Origin: Herpetosiphonaceae bacterium
Lineage (GTDB): Bacteria > Chloroflexota > Chloroflexia > Chloroflexales > Kallotenuaceae
Reading direction: 5' to 3'
Length of the DNA: 8,172 bases
Assembly (NCBI GenBank): GCA_030147335.1
Contig: JASKZZ010000134.1
Span: forward strand, 1-8,172
In this document: one piece after another, positions 6,081 to 8,172 of the stretch
Numbering within the stretch: the first letter of the stretch is position 1
How the letters are laid out: each line of letters begins with the position of its first letter
Translations under genes and position numbers: made by a program
The notes under the pieces: model-generated
Told to the model about the DNA's origin: nothing
Seen by the model: only the letters and a program-made list of their open reading frames with translations
Database searches by the model: none

Positions 6081-8108
6081 TTAGGGAAATTGTTTTAGGG
6101 TCATCATAATGTTTGTAGGCGCTCCCTGCGTTAGCACGCTGTAAAACATCTCATTGGCGAACAGCAGCGAATCTCCTGCCTCGATCTTTGCTGCCAGCGC
6201 ATAGGTGTGCCGCTGGTCGATTAGCGCCGGGTCGTATTCAATCGAAAACGTGATCGGGCTTGGTCCAACGGGCGTGATCGTATCCTCGACAAGGATTATT
6301 TCTGGTCCATCCGCTCCTGTGGCATCTTGCAGCTTGAACGTAAACACGGCGTTTGGCGGAAGCGGGGATGTTGTTGGATAGGTCGCCACACCGGTAATAG
6401 TGACAATCTCTTGTGGTGGTGCCAGGACCACGTTTACCTGATTCCCGCCTCCTTTAGTAAAGACCGGGTACAAGGCCGAAACCAATGGAAGCTTGCCGCC
6501 GGCACGAACCTCGGCGTGGATCGAATACGTTTGCGCCGGATCAATCGCGAGGCCAGGATATTCAAGCGTAAATGGAATTGTTCCTGCTTTGACCGATGGG
6601 ATAACAAGCTTCCCTACACCAATTGGGTCTAGTCCGACTTCTGATACCACGCGGATCGTCAGCGCGGCGTCGGATGGCAGCGCAGCTGTTGTGGGAATAA
6701 CAACAGAACCGGTTATCGTCGAAATGTTTTTGGGCGCTTCTATCACAAGCTCAGCGTCCAACGGCGGTTGTTGTATTGCGATGGGATAGCTGGTGCTCCA
6801 GGGCAGGCGGCCCGGCGCGCGAACTTCAGCAAAAAGTTCATACATCATCAGATTGGCCAGCGCTTCCGGCACATTTTTAGACGGAGTTTCCAGCGTGAAC
6901 GGAAATGTTCCGCCAGTGCTCAGGGGGAGAACTTGCTCATCAATAATGCTGGGGCCGCCAAGCCCACTGTCGGCCCATAGCTGTAGCTGAACAACGAGTT
7001 CGGCATTCGGTGGAATTGGACGTTCGACGCCAACCTTGACGTTGCCGGCAACTGTTATCGTAGCGGGGAACGAAGGCGCGGGACTAGGGGTAATCGGTTC
7101 AACAAGTAGTGTGGCGGGGATGAAATATTGCTGAGTCGGATTTGTGAGGGGCTCGTCAGCACGGTAATCCACGCCGTTAGCTTGGCCATCGCCGTCAACA
7201 TCGACATGTGCCGAGACGCTATATGCAGCTGATGGATCAACTGCTTCATTCGCAAACAGCGCAAACGGTACTCCTGCTCCAAGGCCGGTCTCAAAGCCTA
7301 CGTTCTGGATCGTCTGCTGAGCTATCGTTTGGGGTTCTCCCGCGCCATGTGCTTTCTTCAAATGGACGTAAAGCGTGGCAGGCGACGAATACGGTGTTTG
7401 ACCACGCCATCGGATGCTGCCTTGAATTGTTGGTGGAACAATGTATTGCTCGCCATCATAGTACCAGCGTCCCCAACCTTCAAGTCCGTCGTCCAGCGTA
7501 AGCTTCAGCCAGTCGCCGCGTAGCTCCTGCATGGTTGCTTGCTGCCCTGCCGCGATCTGCTCACGCAGTTTTGCCGCAGTCGATGACGGATCTTGACGCA
7601 GTGGAATACCGCTAGGGAGGGAAATCTGGACCCGTACGCCTGGACCAAAACGTGTTACGTCACCGCTAACCGACGTGTCTGGCGCGGCGACCTCGGTAAT
7701 TGGTTGGCGAATCCATCCTTCGACACCTTCTGGTGTTCGTACCTGCACCGCTGTTGGCATAATCTTCAAAATTGTGAGCGCAGCGCTGCCATGAAGTTTT
7801 GGACGTTCGGTTACACGATCGCCACCTTCACTACTGACCCACAAATCAAAGGTGGTTGATGGCATGGTCGTAATTTGTTGGCCTTCAACAAAGCCTGTTA
7901 CGGGTGATGGCGTAGCCGGAGGCGTCGTTGGAAGCGCCGGGCTAGCGATAGGCGACACGACTGCGGTTGGTGTTGGAACATTGGCTGGCGCGGTTGACGG
8001 CGTTGCGTCCGTTTGACCGAGAGGCGCAGGCGTTCCACACGCGCTTATTACCACGCTGACCAGGATAAGCAGGAGTGTGCGATAGCATCGGGAATCGACA
8101 TTATGCAT
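6081..8108 (-). CDS. Lipoprotein with two SH3-like and four YbaY-type domains
   Basis: The 675-residue protein begins with a lipoprotein signal peptide: a charged start, the hydrophobic TLLLILVSVV and the lipobox ISAC with C24. A Pro/Thr/Ala-rich linker runs to about residue 70. Two bacterial SH3-like domains follow, at about 85-135 (ending GVEGWI) and 160-217 (PLRQDPSS, GDWLKL, DGLEGWGRWYY). Four tandem YbaY/YscW-like beta domains occupy about 226-338, 349-455, 462-563 and 569-672. The last is the clearest, with SPLPPNAVFTFKLQD, HTYALAAKIEAGDSLLFAN and YSVLTQGAPTN. It should be anchored on the outer face of the cell envelope; SH3 domains suggest contact with cell-wall polymer, and YbaY domains have no established biochemical role. 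The ATG at 8108 is chosen because it directly precedes the signal peptide, although its ribosome-binding site is weak. The start overlaps a possible upstream reading frame by 8 bases. No enzyme domain is seen. Confidence 0.85.
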   Translation of the reverse strand: MHNVDSRCYRTLLLILVSVVISACGTPAPLGQTDATPSTAPANVPTPTAVVSPIASPALPTTPPATPSPVTGFVEGQQITTMPSTTFDLWVSSEGGDRVTERPKLHGSAALTILKIMPTAVQVRTPEGVEGWIRQPITEVAAPDTSVSGDVTRFGPGVRVQISLPSGIPLRQDPSSTAAKLREQIAAGQQATMQELRGDWLKLTLDDGLEGWGRWYYDGEQYIVPPTIQGSIRWRGQTPYSSPATLYVHLKKAHGAGEPQTIAQQTIQNVGFETGLGAGVPFALFANEAVDPSAAYSVSAHVDVDGDGQANGVDYRADEPLTNPTQQYFIPATLLVEPITPSPAPSFPATITVAGNVKVGVERPIPPNAELVVQLQLWADSGLGGPSIIDEQVLPLSTGGTFPFTLETPSKNVPEALANLMMYELFAEVRAPGRLPWSTSYPIAIQQPPLDAELVIEAPKNISTITGSVVIPTTAALPSDAALTIRVVSEVGLDPIGVGKLVIPSVKAGTIPFTLEYPGLAIDPAQTYSIHAEVRAGGKLPLVSALYPVFTKGGGNQVNVVLAPPQEIVTITGVATYPTTSPLPPNAVFTFKLQDATGADGPEIILVEDTITPVGPSPITFSIEYDPALIDQRHTYALAAKIEAGDSLLFANEMFYSVLTQGAPTNIMMTLKQFP
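6093..7433 (-). repeat. Four tandem YbaY-type domain repeats (coding)
   Basis: Four diverged copies of one beta-sandwich domain are encoded at about 7433-7095, 7064-6744, 6725-6420 and 6404-6093. Copies 2 to 4 share the order (I/V)TG-xV-xxP-xPLPxNA, a PFTLEY-like strand, a (T)Y-x-(I/L)-x-A-(E/K)-(V/I) strand and a final V-x-(V/M)-x-L strand. Copy 1 is the most diverged and has an Asp-rich loop inserted. The repeats are similar as protein but not obviously as DNA, which suggests old duplications. Confidence 0.75.
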
Positions 8109-8172
8109 AGTTTTTCTCGCTCAAGGAAAACAGGTAGGCGTCAATGAACACCATCGCGTTTGATAATTGAAA
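8101..8172 (-). CDS. Possible 3' end of an upstream gene
   Basis: From the right edge the minus strand reads 23 codons without a stop, ending AYLFSLSEKNYA and then TAA at 8103-8101. The frame overlaps the lipoprotein ATG by 8 bases (8101-8108), an arrangement typical of translationally coupled genes, which would also explain the weak ribosome-binding site of the lipoprotein. The other two frames on this strand are closed. An open run this short is not rare by chance, and no family is recognised. Confidence 0.35.
   Translation of the reverse strand, partial: FQLSNAMVFIDAYLFSLSEKNYA

Overview
The window looks like a stretch of bacterial chromosome of roughly even base composition. It carries five complete genes, one gene cut off at the left edge and possibly one cut off at the right edge. 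No sequence here identifies the host. A lipoprotein with a long Pro/Thr-rich linker, bacterial SH3 domains and repeated YbaY-type domains, next to GAF/PAS histidine kinases and a lone bactofilin, reminds me of filamentous Chloroflexota, perhaps Herpetosiphon-like. That placement is inference from gene style only. I see no mobile elements, CRISPR arrays, rRNA or tRNA.

Layout. (1) Positions 1-112, minus strand: the first 37 codons of a Bcp/AhpC-TSA type peroxiredoxin. Its leader holds a perfect 11-bp dyad that covers the Shine-Dalgarno sequence. (2) 351-962, plus strand: a bactofilin with its own sigma70-like promoter and a strong intrinsic terminator. (3) All remaining genes lie on the minus strand and are described here in transcription order. 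A large lipoprotein (8108 to 6081) has two SH3-like domains followed by four YbaY-type domains, and a perfect hairpin lies downstream. A membrane-anchored PAS hybrid histidine kinase with a C-terminal receiver (about 5784 to 3979) follows. Next is a soluble GAF histidine kinase (3804 to 2488), closely followed by a metallophosphoesterase (about 2436 to 1054). The phosphoesterase is convergent with the bactofilin.

How they may work together. The GAF kinase and the phosphoesterase are close enough (51 bases, or 12 with the alternative start) to share a transcript. The two kinases are clearly related in their H-box and ATPase cores but have different sensor modules: soluble GAF, and two membrane helices plus PAS. 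The only receiver domain in the window is on the membrane kinase, and no DNA-binding response regulator or HPt protein is present, so outputs must be encoded elsewhere. The bactofilin (cytoskeletal scaffold), the surface lipoprotein and the membrane kinase all suggest cell-envelope roles, but nothing in the sequence ties them into one pathway.

The features most worth a second look are the SD-covering dyad in front of the peroxiredoxin, the four-fold YbaY/SH3 lipoprotein with an EF-hand-like loop, and the phosphoesterase with a very long insertion between its catalytic motifs. I do not see convincing evidence of a wholly new system.
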